From: Coriobacteriaceae bacterium
Lineage (GTDB): Bacteria; Actinomycetota; Coriobacteriia; Coriobacteriales; Coriobacteriaceae
Reading direction: 5' to 3'
DNA: 64,000 nt
NCBI GenBank assembly: GCA_902363875.1
Contig: CABJBO010000001.1
Coordinates: 62,001 to 126,000 of the forward strand
Shown here: one piece after another, positions 34,073 to 42,611 of the stretch
Position numbering within the stretch: the stretch's first letter is position 1
Layout: the number at the start of each line of letters is the position of its first letter
Notes under the pieces: generated by a model
The model's database searches: none
Seen by the model: the letters and a program-made list of their open reading frames with translations, nothing else
What the model was told of the DNA's origin: nothing
Program-made: the position numbers and the translations under genes

Positions 34073-34602
34073 AGCAGTCCACGCTCCAAAAGCATCTCGG
34101 CACAAAGGTAGGAAACGTCCTCGAAGGACTTGTTGCGAATATCAAGGGTAATATCGGCGGCCCGGCGATACAGCGGACGGCGATGCTCAAACAGGCGCGC
34201 AGCGTGCTCGGGCGAGCGGAAATCGGGCCGGGTATCGGAGCGGCGAATCTGGCGCAACGAGTCCTCAAAGTCGCCTTCGAGGTACACACAGGTACCCATC
34301 TCGTGCATCAGCTCAATGTTCACCGGCGTCTCGACGATGCCGCCCCCGCACGATACCAGCAGGCTGCGTTCGCTTTGAAGCGAACGGAGTGCCGAGGTCT
34401 CGAGCTCGCGAAAACGATCCTCGCCCTCGGTCTCAAATATCTCGGTCACCGACTTGCCGCATCGACGCACAACCAAACGATCGGTATCGATAAAACGCCG
34501 CTTGAACATAGTGCCCACGTTGCGCGCAAGCGTCGACTTGCCCGCGCCCAAAAAGCCGATAAAGAAGATATGGTCGCAGCCGTGTTTGATGTGCTGAGAC
34601 AT
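34069..34602 (-). CDS. aroK: Shikimate kinase
   Basis: Phosphorylates shikimate in the chorismate pathway. The 177-residue protein has Walker A GFLGAGKSTLARN, the shikimate-binding Asp in FIDTDRLVVRRCGKSVTEIF, Arg in EDRFRELE, the SCGGGIVETP loop near residue 82, the RPDF lid region near 120 and the RRPLYRRAAD stretch with the adenine-site Arg. All expected residues are present, unlike the neighbouring AroB-like protein. It overlaps that gene by 4 bases and follows yqeG by 8 bases. Confidence 0.93.
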   Translation of the reverse strand: MSQHIKHGCDHIFFIGFLGAGKSTLARNVGTMFKRRFIDTDRLVVRRCGKSVTEIFETEGEDRFRELETSALRSLQSERSLLVSCGGGIVETPVNIELMHEMGTCVYLEGDFEDSLRQIRRSDTRPDFRSPEHAARLFEHRRPLYRRAADITLDIRNKSFEDVSYLCAEMLLERGLL

Positions 34603-34610
34603 GGCGAAAC

Positions 34611-35108
34611 CTATTCCTCGCAGGGAAGGTCGCGCAGGGCCCGGCGCTCAAAGATGCGGAAGATCTGCGTGTACCACAGGTCCTGGGTCGCCTGCGGCTT
34701 GACCAGAATAGTGTCAACGCCGGCAAAGTTACCGCTCCACACGTCCGTGTACAGCTGGTCACCGATCAGCACGGCCTCGTCGGCCGTGGCGCCCAGACGC
34801 TTAAGACCCGCCTTCAGGGCAAACGGGGCGGGCTTCATGGCGTGGCTGATAGCCTCGAGCCCCAGCTCGCGCGCCGATGCCATGACCTGGTCGCGATGCC
34901 AGTTATTGGACACCATACACAGCTTAAAGCCCTTGGCATGGGCGGCTTCGAGCCAAGCTGAAACCGCAGCGGGAACCTGCTCGGTATCGCGCGGCACCAG
35001 AGTGTTATCGCGGTCGAGTAGAATGGCGCGCTTGCCGTCGGCCCAGAGGGTATCGAGGTCGATGCGGTCAACTGAGGCAACATAACGTTTGGGGCTAAAA
35101 ATCCTCAT
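34611..35108 (-). CDS. YqeG-family HAD phosphatase
   Basis: A 165-residue haloacid-dehalogenase-type phosphatase of the YqeG group (IIIA). Motif I is LLDRDNTLVPRDTE (near residue 32; both aspartates present), motif II is LCMVSNNWHRDQ, and motif III with the acid pair is VLIGDQLYTDVWSGN. The substrate is unknown. YqeG genes often sit near aroE/aroK or yqeH in Gram-positive genomes. The ATG at 35106-35108 lies two bases after the mltG stop. Confidence 0.9.
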   Translation of the reverse strand: MRIFSPKRYVASVDRIDLDTLWADGKRAILLDRDNTLVPRDTEQVPAAVSAWLEAAHAKGFKLCMVSNNWHRDQVMASARELGLEAISHAMKPAPFALKAGLKRLGATADEAVLIGDQLYTDVWSGNFAGVDTILVKPQATQDLWYTQIFRIFERRALRDLPCEE

Positions 35109-35110
35109 GA

Positions 35111-36502
35111 TCAATTCCAAGACTGTTGGTGCTCTTCGTAGGTCTTCGAGAAATACTCCTCGTCCTGTGTAATGTAGAAATACAGGTCATCAGAGTCGGT
35201 CGGCTCAAGGGTAGCCTTGAGCGCCTCGAGCGACGGAGAGCAGATGGGCGTGGGCGGCAGGCCTTCATGCTTATAGGTGTTATACGGACTATCGCTCTGC
35301 AGGTCGTCGGCGGTAACCTCGCCGCCGGTGACATACATCATGGTCGCATCGCTATTGAGGTAACGCAGGCCATCGAGCTTGCCCGCCATACGGTTATAGA
35401 AAACCGAAGCCACATGCGCGCGCTGATCGGCGTTGAGGCCCTCGCGCTCGACGATCGAGGCAAGGTTAACGATGTCGTAATCGGACATCTCCACGCCATA
35501 GCGCTCCTTGATCTTGGCCTCGCAGCTGGCAAAGTCAAGCGACTTATACTCGGCGTTGAACTGGTCAAGCATGGCGCGAATCACATCATCGGCAGACGGG
35601 TCCTTACCCAACGAATAGGTCTTGGGGAATAGGAAGCCCTCGAGCGAATCGTTCGCGGCATCTTTAAGGAAAGCGTAATCATTCACATAATTGCTCGCCT
35701 TGGCCTGGTTAAGGAAGTCTTCCTTGGAGATGCTGTCGTATGCCGCGGCCACGCGATCGGCGACCTGGTCGACCGTTAGGCCCTCAGGGATAGTCAGCGC
35801 ATCGGAGCCGGCATTGGGCCCCTCCATGAGCTGCTGGACAACCTTGGTCGCATCCATCAGCGTCGTGAACGAGTACGTGCCGGGCTTGAGCGACATATCT
35901 GCGTTGAGCTTTTTGACCGCCGCGTAGTAATCCTTGGGATTCTCGACAATATGGTTCTCGGAGAGAATCGAGGCGATCGTATCGCCCGAAGCTCCCTCGG
36001 GAATCGTGACGGTAACTCGCTGGCCAGCGGTGACGCCTGTCTCCTCCCCGCAAAACAGGCCCTTGACGGCCGGAACGACAAAGAAGGCAATGGCAGCAAG
36101 AGCAAGTACGGCAACAACAACGCCGATAATCATAGGCACCGGAGAGCTTTTCTTTTGGACGCCACGGCGGGCATGCGTGTTATAGCTCGAGCGCGTGGCC
36201 GGAGCTACGCCATGTGTGCCGTGAGCATGATGTGTACGCGTATGCGATTGAGGCGCCTGCGCACGCTGCGTGGGCGCCTGCTGCTTAAAGCGGGTACCGC
36301 TTGCGGCCCGGGCTGCGCGGGCAGCGGGCTGTTGGGCAGGACGCTGAGCAGATTGTGCTGCACGAGAGGAGGGCTGTGCGGGACGAGCAGCAGGCTGAGC
36401 CGCACGCTGCGTCGGTTGCATCGGACGCTGGCCGGACGATACAGGGCGCGGCGTAGGCTGCCCCTGGCGATTCGGCTGGCGCGGATCGGAAGCGCTAGGC
36501 AT
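35111..36502 (-). CDS. mltG: Endolytic murein transglycosylase MltG
   Basis: MltG cuts growing glycan strands and is tied to peptidoglycan chain-length control. The 463-residue protein has a cytoplasmic tail of about 120 residues rich in Arg, Gln, Pro and Ala, one membrane helix (IIGVVVAVLALAAIAFFVV, near 126-144), a LysM-like region (VTVTIPEGASGDTIASILSE) and the YceG catalytic domain with Glu in NLASIVEREG (near 370) and the SPYNTYKHEGLPPTPICSPS substrate groove. Its start overlaps ruvX by 8 bases. The long basic tail is larger than in most homologues and may bind a partner inside the cell. Confidence 0.92.
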   Translation of the reverse strand: MPSASDPRQPNRQGQPTPRPVSSGQRPMQPTQRAAQPAARPAQPSSRAAQSAQRPAQQPAARAARAASGTRFKQQAPTQRAQAPQSHTRTHHAHGTHGVAPATRSSYNTHARRGVQKKSSPVPMIIGVVVAVLALAAIAFFVVPAVKGLFCGEETGVTAGQRVTVTIPEGASGDTIASILSENHIVENPKDYYAAVKKLNADMSLKPGTYSFTTLMDATKVVQQLMEGPNAGSDALTIPEGLTVDQVADRVAAAYDSISKEDFLNQAKASNYVNDYAFLKDAANDSLEGFLFPKTYSLGKDPSADDVIRAMLDQFNAEYKSLDFASCEAKIKERYGVEMSDYDIVNLASIVEREGLNADQRAHVASVFYNRMAGKLDGLRYLNSDATMMYVTGGEVTADDLQSDSPYNTYKHEGLPPTPICSPSLEALKATLEPTDSDDLYFYITQDEEYFSKTYEEHQQSWN

Positions 36503-36923
36503 GCGAAACCTCCTCGTTTTTGCGATCGAGCCACGTCTGCAAGAACAGGCTGGCGGCGATCATGTCAATCTTGCCCCTCATCTGCTTTTCGTTGAGTCCC
36601 TGCTCGCGCAGGATACGCTTTGCCTCTTGCGAGGACAGGCGCTCATCCTCAAACTCAAGCGGAAGATCGAGCTCTTGGGCAATCTTTTGCGCAACGGCGG
36701 CAACGCGCTCGGCCTGGGGGCCGGGCTCACCGGCCATGGTCAAGGGACGTCCGCTTACAAGGATATCGGGCTCATAGTCCTCAACCAGGTAACGGAACGT
36801 CTTGGCCATGCCAGTGACCTCGGCAGCCGGGAGCACCTTGACGGGCATTGCCATCTTGCCATCACGGCTCGAGACGGCAATGCCAATCCGGGTCTCCCCT
36901 ATGTCCAGCGCGAGCGCGACCAC
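36495..36923 (-). CDS. ruvX: RuvX/YqgF-family RNase H-like nuclease
   Basis: A 142-residue protein with the RNase H-like fold, named as putative Holliday junction resolvase or pre-16S rRNA nuclease. The catalytic Asp is in ALALDIGETRIGIAVSS at the N terminus; ILVSGRPLTMAGEPGPQAE and EFEDERLSSQEAKRIL follow, and the last acidic residue is in KIDMIAASLFLQTWLD. It lies between alaS and mltG, the usual alaS-ruvX-mltG order. In other bacteria the demonstrated role is 16S rRNA 5' end maturation. Confidence 0.94.
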   Translation of the reverse strand: MVALALDIGETRIGIAVSSRDGKMAMPVKVLPAAEVTGMAKTFRYLVEDYEPDILVSGRPLTMAGEPGPQAERVAAVAQKIAQELDLPLEFEDERLSSQEAKRILREQGLNEKQMRGKIDMIAASLFLQTWLDRKNEEVSHA

Positions 36924-36932
36924 AGCGACTAC

Positions 36933-39590
36933 TTAAGCGCCGAGCGCGGTCTTGGCAGCCGCGAGGGCATCGGCGATACCGGCAGCGTTCTTGCCGCCAG
37001 CCTGGGCCATGTTGGGACGACCGCCACCGCGACCGTCGACCAGGCCCGCGATCTGCTTGATCACGTTACCGGCGTGGAAACCGGCCTTGACGGCGTCATC
37101 GGAGCCGGCAGCGAGCAGGGCCGGGGTGCCCTTTTCGGTCACGCTAGCGACGACGCAGGCGACGGGGCCGGCGACCTTCTGGTGCACGGTATCCCACACG
37201 TTGCGCAGGTCGGCAGCTTCAAGGCCCTGGAGCTCAGCGACGACGAGCTTGTAGCCATTGACCTCGACAGCGCCTTCGATGGCGCTGGAAATCGCATCGG
37301 AGGAGCCACCGGTGAGTGCCTTCTTGAGCTTGCCGGCGGTCTCGCGCAGCTCGGCCTGCAGGTTCTCCACGCGGGCGGGAACCTCGTCAACGCGGCACTT
37401 GAGTGCAGCGGCAGCGGCGTCAACGAGCGCCAGGCGGTCGGCCATGTAATCAAGGGCGCCCTTAGAGGTCACGGCCTCGATACGACGGACGTTCGAGCCC
37501 GTGGAGGACTCGGAAATAATCTTGAACAGGCCGATCTCGGCAGTGTTGGCGGCATGCGTACCACCGCAGAGCTCACGGGAGAACGGCTGATCCTCGGCGC
37601 CCACGGAGACAACGCGGACGACATCGCCGTACTTCTCGCCAAACAGGGCGACAGCACCGGCGGCCTTGGCCTCGTCGATGCCCATGACGCGGGTCACGAC
37701 CGGCTTGGAAGCGAAGATCTGCTGGTTGACCAGGTCCTCGACAGCCTTGAGCTGCTCGGAGGACAGGGCCTCGAAGTGCGTGAAGTCAAAGCGCAGGTGC
37801 TCGGGCGTCACCAACGAGCCAGCCTGGGAGACATGCTCGCCCAGGACCTGCTTAAGCGCGGCGTCGAGCAGGTGCGTGGCGGTGTGGTTGCGACGCAGGA
37901 AGCCACGGCGCTCGGCGTCGAGCGCGGCGGTCACGGTAGCACCGACGGTCAGCGTGCCCTCGGCGACGTGGGCGACGTGGGCATACAGGCCGTTGTGGTT
38001 CTTGGTATCGGAAATGGTCAGCGCAACGCCCTCGGCGGAAAGCTTGCCGGCGTCGCCCTGCTGGCCACCCATCTCGGCATAGAACGGGGTGCGGTCGAGC
38101 ACGACCTCGACGTCCTCGCCGGCGGCAACGGACTCGACGGACTCGCCGTTGCGCACGATGGCGACAACCTTGGCGCCATCGATGACGTCGTTGTCATAGC
38201 CGTCGAACTCGGTCGCGGCAACCTTGTCGGAAAGCTCGACCCACACGTCGTTAAAGCTACCCCAGGCATCGCCCTTAGCGTTGGCGCGGGCGCGGGCCTT
38301 CTGGTCCTCCATGCAAGCGGTAAAGCCATCCATGTCGACGTCGTGACCGGCGGTGCCGGCGATCTCGACAGTCAGGTCAATGGGGAAACCAAAGGTGTCG
38401 TGAAGCTTAAAGGCAACATCGCCCGGAAGGACAGCGCCGTCGGCGAGCGCGGCCAGGGCCTCGTCCAGGTAAACGCGGCCGTTGTCGAGCGTCGTTGAGA
38501 AACGCTCCTCCTCGGAGGCGACGATGCCCTTAACGAGCGCGACGTTCTTGAGCAGCTCGGGATAAGCCTCGCCCATCTGAGCGTTGACCTCGTCGATAAA
38601 CTTGGTCAGGAAGGCGCCCTCGATGCCCAGCAGACGACCGTGGAACACGGCACGACGGAGCAGGCGGCGCAGGACGTACTCGCGGCCCTCGTTACCGGGC
38701 AGGATGCCGTCCGAGATCATAAAGTCGACGGCACGGGAGTGGTCGGCGATGATGCGCAGGGAGCGGCTGGCGCCGGAGTAATCGTCGGCGTCATAGGTCT
38801 TGCCGCTGATCTTCTCACCGAGCTTGATGAGGTGCTGCATCAGATCGCCGTCGTAGTTAGCGGTCTTGTGCTGCATGATAGCGGCCATGCGCTCCAGACC
38901 CATGCCCGTATCGAGGTTGCGGTGCGGCAGCTCCGGCATGGAGCCGTCCTCCTGGCGGTCGTACTGGGTAAACACGAGGTTCCAGAACTCAAGGAAGCGG
39001 TCGCAGTCGCAGCCAGGCTTGCAGTCGGGGCTGCCGCAACCGACCTCCTCGCCCATGTCAAAGTAGATCTCGGAGCACGGACCGCAGGGGCCGGTGGGGC
39101 CAGCGGCCCAGAAGTTGTCGTCCTCGCCCAGGCGAGAGATGTGATCCTCGGCAACGCCCAGAGAGCGCCACACGTCGTGGGTCTCGTCGTCCTCGGTAAA
39201 GACGGTAAAGTACAGGCGGTCGAGCGGAAGCTTGAACTCCTTGGTGATGAGCTCAAAGGCCCAAGCGCAGGCCTGCTGCTTGGAGACGCCGCCAAAGGAG
39301 AAGTCGCCGAGCATCTCAAAGAAGGACAGGTGACGGCCGTCCTCGCCGATGCAGTCGATGTCGTTGGTGCGGACGCACTTCTGGCAGGAGATCGCGCCGA
39401 TCTCCTTCATGGTCTTCTTGCCCTGGTAGTACTCCTTAAACTGGTTCATGCCGGCGTTGGCAAGCAGCAGCGAAGGATCGTCGGGGACGAGGGACGAAGA
39501 AGGATAGAGCTTAAGACCGCGCTCCTCAAAGAAGTTGAGGAACTTGGAGCGAATCTCGGCCGTAGTCATTGACGGGTAGTCAGCACTCAT
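36933..39590 (-). CDS. alaS: Alanine-tRNA ligase
   Basis: Charges tRNA-Ala with alanine. The 885-residue protein carries the class II catalytic core (TTAEIRSKFLNFFEERGL, then GMNQFKEYYQG and HLSFFEMLGDFSFG), the tRNA-recognition domain, the editing domain with RRNHTATHLLDAAL near residue 580 and CGGTHAANTAEIG near 690, and the glycine-rich C-Ala domain with DGRGGGRPNMAQAGG. The ATG at 39588-39590 follows GAGGAG nine bases upstream; an upstream in-frame extension is rejected. It starts the alaS-ruvX-mltG-yqeG-aroK string. Confidence 0.96.
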   Translation of the reverse strand: MSADYPSMTTAEIRSKFLNFFEERGLKLYPSSSLVPDDPSLLLANAGMNQFKEYYQGKKTMKEIGAISCQKCVRTNDIDCIGEDGRHLSFFEMLGDFSFGGVSKQQACAWAFELITKEFKLPLDRLYFTVFTEDDETHDVWRSLGVAEDHISRLGEDDNFWAAGPTGPCGPCSEIYFDMGEEVGCGSPDCKPGCDCDRFLEFWNLVFTQYDRQEDGSMPELPHRNLDTGMGLERMAAIMQHKTANYDGDLMQHLIKLGEKISGKTYDADDYSGASRSLRIIADHSRAVDFMISDGILPGNEGREYVLRRLLRRAVFHGRLLGIEGAFLTKFIDEVNAQMGEAYPELLKNVALVKGIVASEEERFSTTLDNGRVYLDEALAALADGAVLPGDVAFKLHDTFGFPIDLTVEIAGTAGHDVDMDGFTACMEDQKARARANAKGDAWGSFNDVWVELSDKVAATEFDGYDNDVIDGAKVVAIVRNGESVESVAAGEDVEVVLDRTPFYAEMGGQQGDAGKLSAEGVALTISDTKNHNGLYAHVAHVAEGTLTVGATVTAALDAERRGFLRRNHTATHLLDAALKQVLGEHVSQAGSLVTPEHLRFDFTHFEALSSEQLKAVEDLVNQQIFASKPVVTRVMGIDEAKAAGAVALFGEKYGDVVRVVSVGAEDQPFSRELCGGTHAANTAEIGLFKIISESSTGSNVRRIEAVTSKGALDYMADRLALVDAAAAALKCRVDEVPARVENLQAELRETAGKLKKALTGGSSDAISSAIEGAVEVNGYKLVVAELQGLEAADLRNVWDTVHQKVAGPVACVVASVTEKGTPALLAAGSDDAVKAGFHAGNVIKQIAGLVDGRGGGRPNMAQAGGKNAAGIADALAAAKTALGA

Positions 39591-39636
39591 AGAGGGAATC
39601 TCCTCGGTTTCACATCGAAACAGTTCAAACGTAACG

Positions 39637-39664
39637 ATATTACCATCCCACCGCGCCTGTGCAA
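39637..39664 (-). promoter_or_regulatory. Promoter of the alaS string
   Basis: On the minus strand TTGCAC (39659-39664) and TAATAT (39637-39642) are 16 bases apart. The -35 box begins right after the T run of the terminator at 39663-39692, so the two elements touch. Confidence 0.6.
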
Positions 39665-39692
39665 AAAAGAGGGCCGCCAAACAGCGACCCTT
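39663..39692 (-). terminator. Terminator abutting the alaS promoter
   Basis: On the minus strand GGGTCGC and GCGGCCC pair around TGTTTG and are followed by CTCTTTTTTG. It would stop minus-strand transcripts that pass through the frameshifted transporter gene and run antisense to the small plus-strand gene. Confidence 0.65.
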
Positions 39693-39786
39693 CAGCGAAA
39701 GTGCACGTTATTATGGTCTGTCAAATACTTTGAAAAAAATGATTTTGGTAAAATTTCATATAGGAATCGTCCGGAAGGAGCGATCA

Positions 39787-40026
39787 ATGAATAGCAAACG
39801 GTTTGTCGTGAATGCACTAACCTCAGTAGCCCTTTTAGCAATCTTCGCTTACTCGAGCTGGTATGTGAACCAGCCGAGATTTGGCTACGCATTGTACGCA
39901 GTAACATCTGGCGATAAAGCGTATTACACCCTAAGCGCAATTGACACCATCTTTTTCTATGTGGCTGGCCCCTTATCAATCGCTTTGATCGCGTTTATTG
40001 TTATTTACAACATCAAGAAACGCTAA
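39787..40026 (+). CDS. Small membrane protein of unknown function
   Basis: A 79-residue protein with two hydrophobic segments (about residues 8-25 and 51-73) and a short polar loop with several Tyr between them; the end is IYNIKKR. GGAAGGAG lies seven bases before the ATG at 39787, and an ATG 57 bases upstream lacks such a site. The gene and its leader are richer in A and T than the surroundings. It is the only plus-strand gene between 26 and 52 kb and meets the transporter pseudogene tail to tail with six bases between. I recognise no family. Confidence 0.62.
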   Translation: MNSKRFVVNALTSVALLAIFAYSSWYVNQPRFGYALYAVTSGDKAYYTLSAIDTIFFYVAGPLSIALIAFIVIYNIKKR

Positions 40027-40032
40027 CAGGGC

Positions 40033-41444
40033 CTATTTGGAATCCGAATCGTCCATGGAGCCGTCGATGCCGGTTTTGGTGTCGTCGTCAGAGCTTGTGT
40101 CGTCGTCCTTGGCAAAGGGGTTCTTAAAGAAACCCGTCGCGTCGGGCTGTAGGCCTGAGAGCTTAATCCAGGGATTATCGAACTCGGGCTTGGGCATTGC
40201 CTGGGCCTCGGGGGCGGTCTCGTTGCCGATGAGTTCGGACTCGTAGATGAACGTATCGTCGCCAAGCGCGTCGTAGGCGGCAACTGGGTTACCCTCGGTA
40301 TCGCGATACGGAGTGCCCTTAAACACGGCGCCGTCATAGGCCACGAGCTGACGGCCGGTCTCGTTCTCAAAGTAGTAGACGAAGATGCCCTTGAGGGCCG
40401 CGCACAGCGGAATGGCGATAACCATGCCGATGGGACCCATGAGTGCCGAACCGATAACGAGAGCCGTCAGGCTCATAACGGGATGCACCTGCACCGAGCT
40501 CTGCATGACCTTAGGCGAAATGACATTATCGGTGACGTTTTGAGCCACCATGGTCACGACAAGCGTCCACAACGCCAGCATGGGGCTGAACATAAAGCCG
40601 AGCACCGTGGCGATCGCCGCACTCACCCAGGGACCGACAACCGGAACCAGGTGCATAATGCCGGTAAAGATAGCCATGAGTGCTGCATACGGATGGCCGA
40701 TGATCGTAAAACCAATAAAGGCAAGAAAACCGCCACAGATCGATGTGATGACCATGCCACGCATGTAGCCGCCGACCGAACGCGAAAGGATGGCCACCAT
40801 AAAGCGGTACGAGGTCTCCTTTTCCTGTCCGATGATGGTGCAGACCTCGTGGTGCATACGGGGATAGTCGCAGGCCAACCAATAGGCAAGCACCAAGCCC
40901 AGGAAGATGACGAACAGCTGCGAGGCCGTATTGGTAATAAGCGGGAATACACCGCGACCGAGCTCGGCAGCGATTTGCGAGACGTACTTGGACGCTACGG
41001 TAACCAGCGAAGAAAGATGTCGTCCAGATACTCCTTGAGCGGCGTGTTATTGAGCGTCTTGGCGTGCGAGAGCATCTCGTTGAGATCGCCACCCGCAACA
41101 CGAAGCTGCTCGGGCAGGCGGCTCAGGACTTCCATGATTTGACCGAGCAAAATAGGCGATAGGATGCAGACGACGCCGACGAGCACGGCAACAACCACAA
41201 TGAGTGCGATGAGCGAACCGAGGCCACGTCCGACGCCGTGATGCTCGAGCCAGTTGGTGATCGGAGACATCACAAAAGCGATGATGGAACCGACAGCGAG
41301 AAACTCGATGACCGGTGCCAGGATGCCCATAAGGTTAAAGATGACGGCAGCGATGACAATGCAGCCGACGACACCCCAAATGCGCAGCGTCAGAATGCGG
41401 GTATCGCGAAGCGTGCGGTCGATTTGTTGGGGGTGCTCACTCAT
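40033..41444 (-). pseudogene. AI-2E-family (PerM-type) transporter, interrupted by a frameshift
   Basis: Two adjoining frames make one AI-2E/PerM-type membrane protein of about 470 residues. The first frame (41444 to a TAG at 40995-40997) gives the N-terminal 149 residues with IEFLAVGSIIAFVMSPITNW; the second continues in the -1 frame from about 41013 with SSLVTVASKYVSQIAAELGR into FPLITNTASQLFVIFLGLVLAYW, then GIMHLVPVVGPWVSAAIAT. The total length is one base short of a whole number of codons, so one base is missing near 41012-41018 (in ATCTTTCTTCGC). The cytoplasmic tail is acidic and Asp/Ser rich. No canonical slippery heptamer is seen, so I read it as a mutation or sequencing error. It overlaps sigB by 4 bases. 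Confidence 0.8.
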
Positions 41445-42232
41445 GAACGAATCATCACTCCGTCGGGGTCGATCTTATCTTGAATCTTCTTAAGGGTACG
41501 GCGCAGCAGGCGCGAGACCTGCACCTGCGAGATGCCAAGCTTCTTGGCAATCTCGATCTGGGTCATGCCCTTAACGAAGCGCAGCTCGATAACCTCGCGC
41601 TCGCGCGGCGAGAAATCGCGGATGGCTTCCTCGATTACCAGGCGGTCATCGGTAAAGTCGAGCTCGTTGTCGTCGTCGGCATAGCGATCGAGAATCGAAG
41701 GCGCATCATCGGAATCGGACGCACCGGGGGCCTCGATGGGCACCGAGGTGTAGGCCGAGGACGACTCCATGGCTTCGAGCACCTCGTCGACGGTCACGTC
41801 CAGGTATTCGGCGATTTCCTCAACCTTGGGCGAACGCTGCAGCTCGTTGGTGAGCTTATCGGTAGCCTGGTTGACCTTGGCCGAGAGCTCCTGCAGACGA
41901 CGCGGCACGCGCACACTCCAGCCCTTGTCGCGGAAGTGGCGCTTAATCTCACCCAAGATGGTGGGCGTGGCAAACGTCGTGAACTCAAGTCCGCGTTCAG
42001 GGTCAAAGCGGTCGATAGCCTTGAGCAGGCCCAAATAGCCGACCTGCAAAAGGTCATCGAGCGGCTCGCCGCGGTTCTTAAATTTGTTGGCAAGAAACCT
42101 TACCAGATTCATATGGGACATGACGAGCTGCTCGCGGGCATCCGAATCACCGGTCTCCTTATAACGACGAAACAGCTCGCGGGTTTTCTCCTTGTCCCAA
42201 GCGGTCTTGCCGCTCCGGGAACGTTCGGTCAT
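41441..42232 (-). CDS. sigB: Sigma-70 family factor of the SigB/SigF type
   Basis: A 263-residue group 3 sigma factor for stress or development genes. Region 2 is NLVRFLANKFKNRGEPLDDL and LQVGYLGLLKAIDRFDPERG with the -10-melting FTTFATPTILGEIKRHFRDK; region 3 begins WSVRVPRRLQELSAKVNQAT; region 4 ends with the helix-turn-helix MTQIEIAKKLGISQVQVSRL. There is no region 1.1, and the Asp-rich segment between regions 3 and 4 (DSDDAPSILDRYADDDNELD) is expected. The RsbW-like gene ends two bases upstream, the normal rsbW-sigB order. Confidence 0.93.
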   Translation of the reverse strand: MTERSRSGKTAWDKEKTRELFRRYKETGDSDAREQLVMSHMNLVRFLANKFKNRGEPLDDLLQVGYLGLLKAIDRFDPERGLEFTTFATPTILGEIKRHFRDKGWSVRVPRRLQELSAKVNQATDKLTNELQRSPKVEEIAEYLDVTVDEVLEAMESSSAYTSVPIEAPGASDSDDAPSILDRYADDDNELDFTDDRLVIEEAIRDFSPREREVIELRFVKGMTQIEIAKKLGISQVQVSRLLRRTLKKIQDKIDPDGVMIRS

Positions 42233-42233
42233 A

Positions 42234-42611
42234 TTAGATATCCGCCTTGAGGTCGAGGGAAAGCGTTAGGGGCGCCGCAGTCTTTTCGTAGGAATCGCAC
42301 ACGCTTGCAAGAATGAGCTCGGCATACACAGTAGCTTGGTCATCCTCGTCGACGGTGGCCTGATCCCCAAAGGTAAAGGTCATGCCGACGTGAGATTCGT
42401 CCACATCGAAATTGATCGTGATGTCGTCGCAGTCGACCGCGGTGCACCCAAAGATGAAGGCTTCCTCGGCAGCCATGCGGATATCCTCGATGCGATCGAC
42501 GGACATAGAGCACAGGGCGCCGACGTTGGCGGCCGTCATGCGCACCAAGCGCGCGAGACGAGGGTCACCGGCAACGCTCAGCGTGATGGGGCAGGTTGCT
42601 TCACTACTCAT
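42234..42611 (-). CDS. RsbW/SpoIIAB-like anti-sigma factor kinase
   Basis: A 125-residue protein with the small GHKL ATPase fold of anti-sigma factors: LARLVRMTAANVGALCS, the N-box helix IEDIRMAAEEAFIFGC (the usual Asn after the Glu is changed to Phe-Gly) and MTFTFGDQ. I see no clear glycine-rich ATP lid. It lies directly before sigB and so probably holds that factor. Kinase activity is uncertain because the N-box is weak. The ATG at 42609-42611 follows GAGGAG and overlaps the DUF948 gene by 8 bases. No RsbV-type antagonist is seen nearby. Confidence 0.72.
   Translation of the reverse strand: MSSEATCPITLSVAGDPRLARLVRMTAANVGALCSMSVDRIEDIRMAAEEAFIFGCTAVDCDDITINFDVDESHVGMTFTFGDQATVDEDDQATVYAELILASVCDSYEKTAAPLTLSLDLKADI

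Noticed and set aside
36501..38498. A 665-codon open frame on the plus strand
   Set aside because: Antisense of ruvX and alaS with no domain signature.
41005..41020. Programmed -1 frameshift in the AI-2E-type transporter gene
   Set aside because: The local sequence (ATC TTT CTT) does not form an X XXY YYZ slippery heptamer, and I see no stimulatory stem-loop, so a mutation or sequencing error is the simpler reading.
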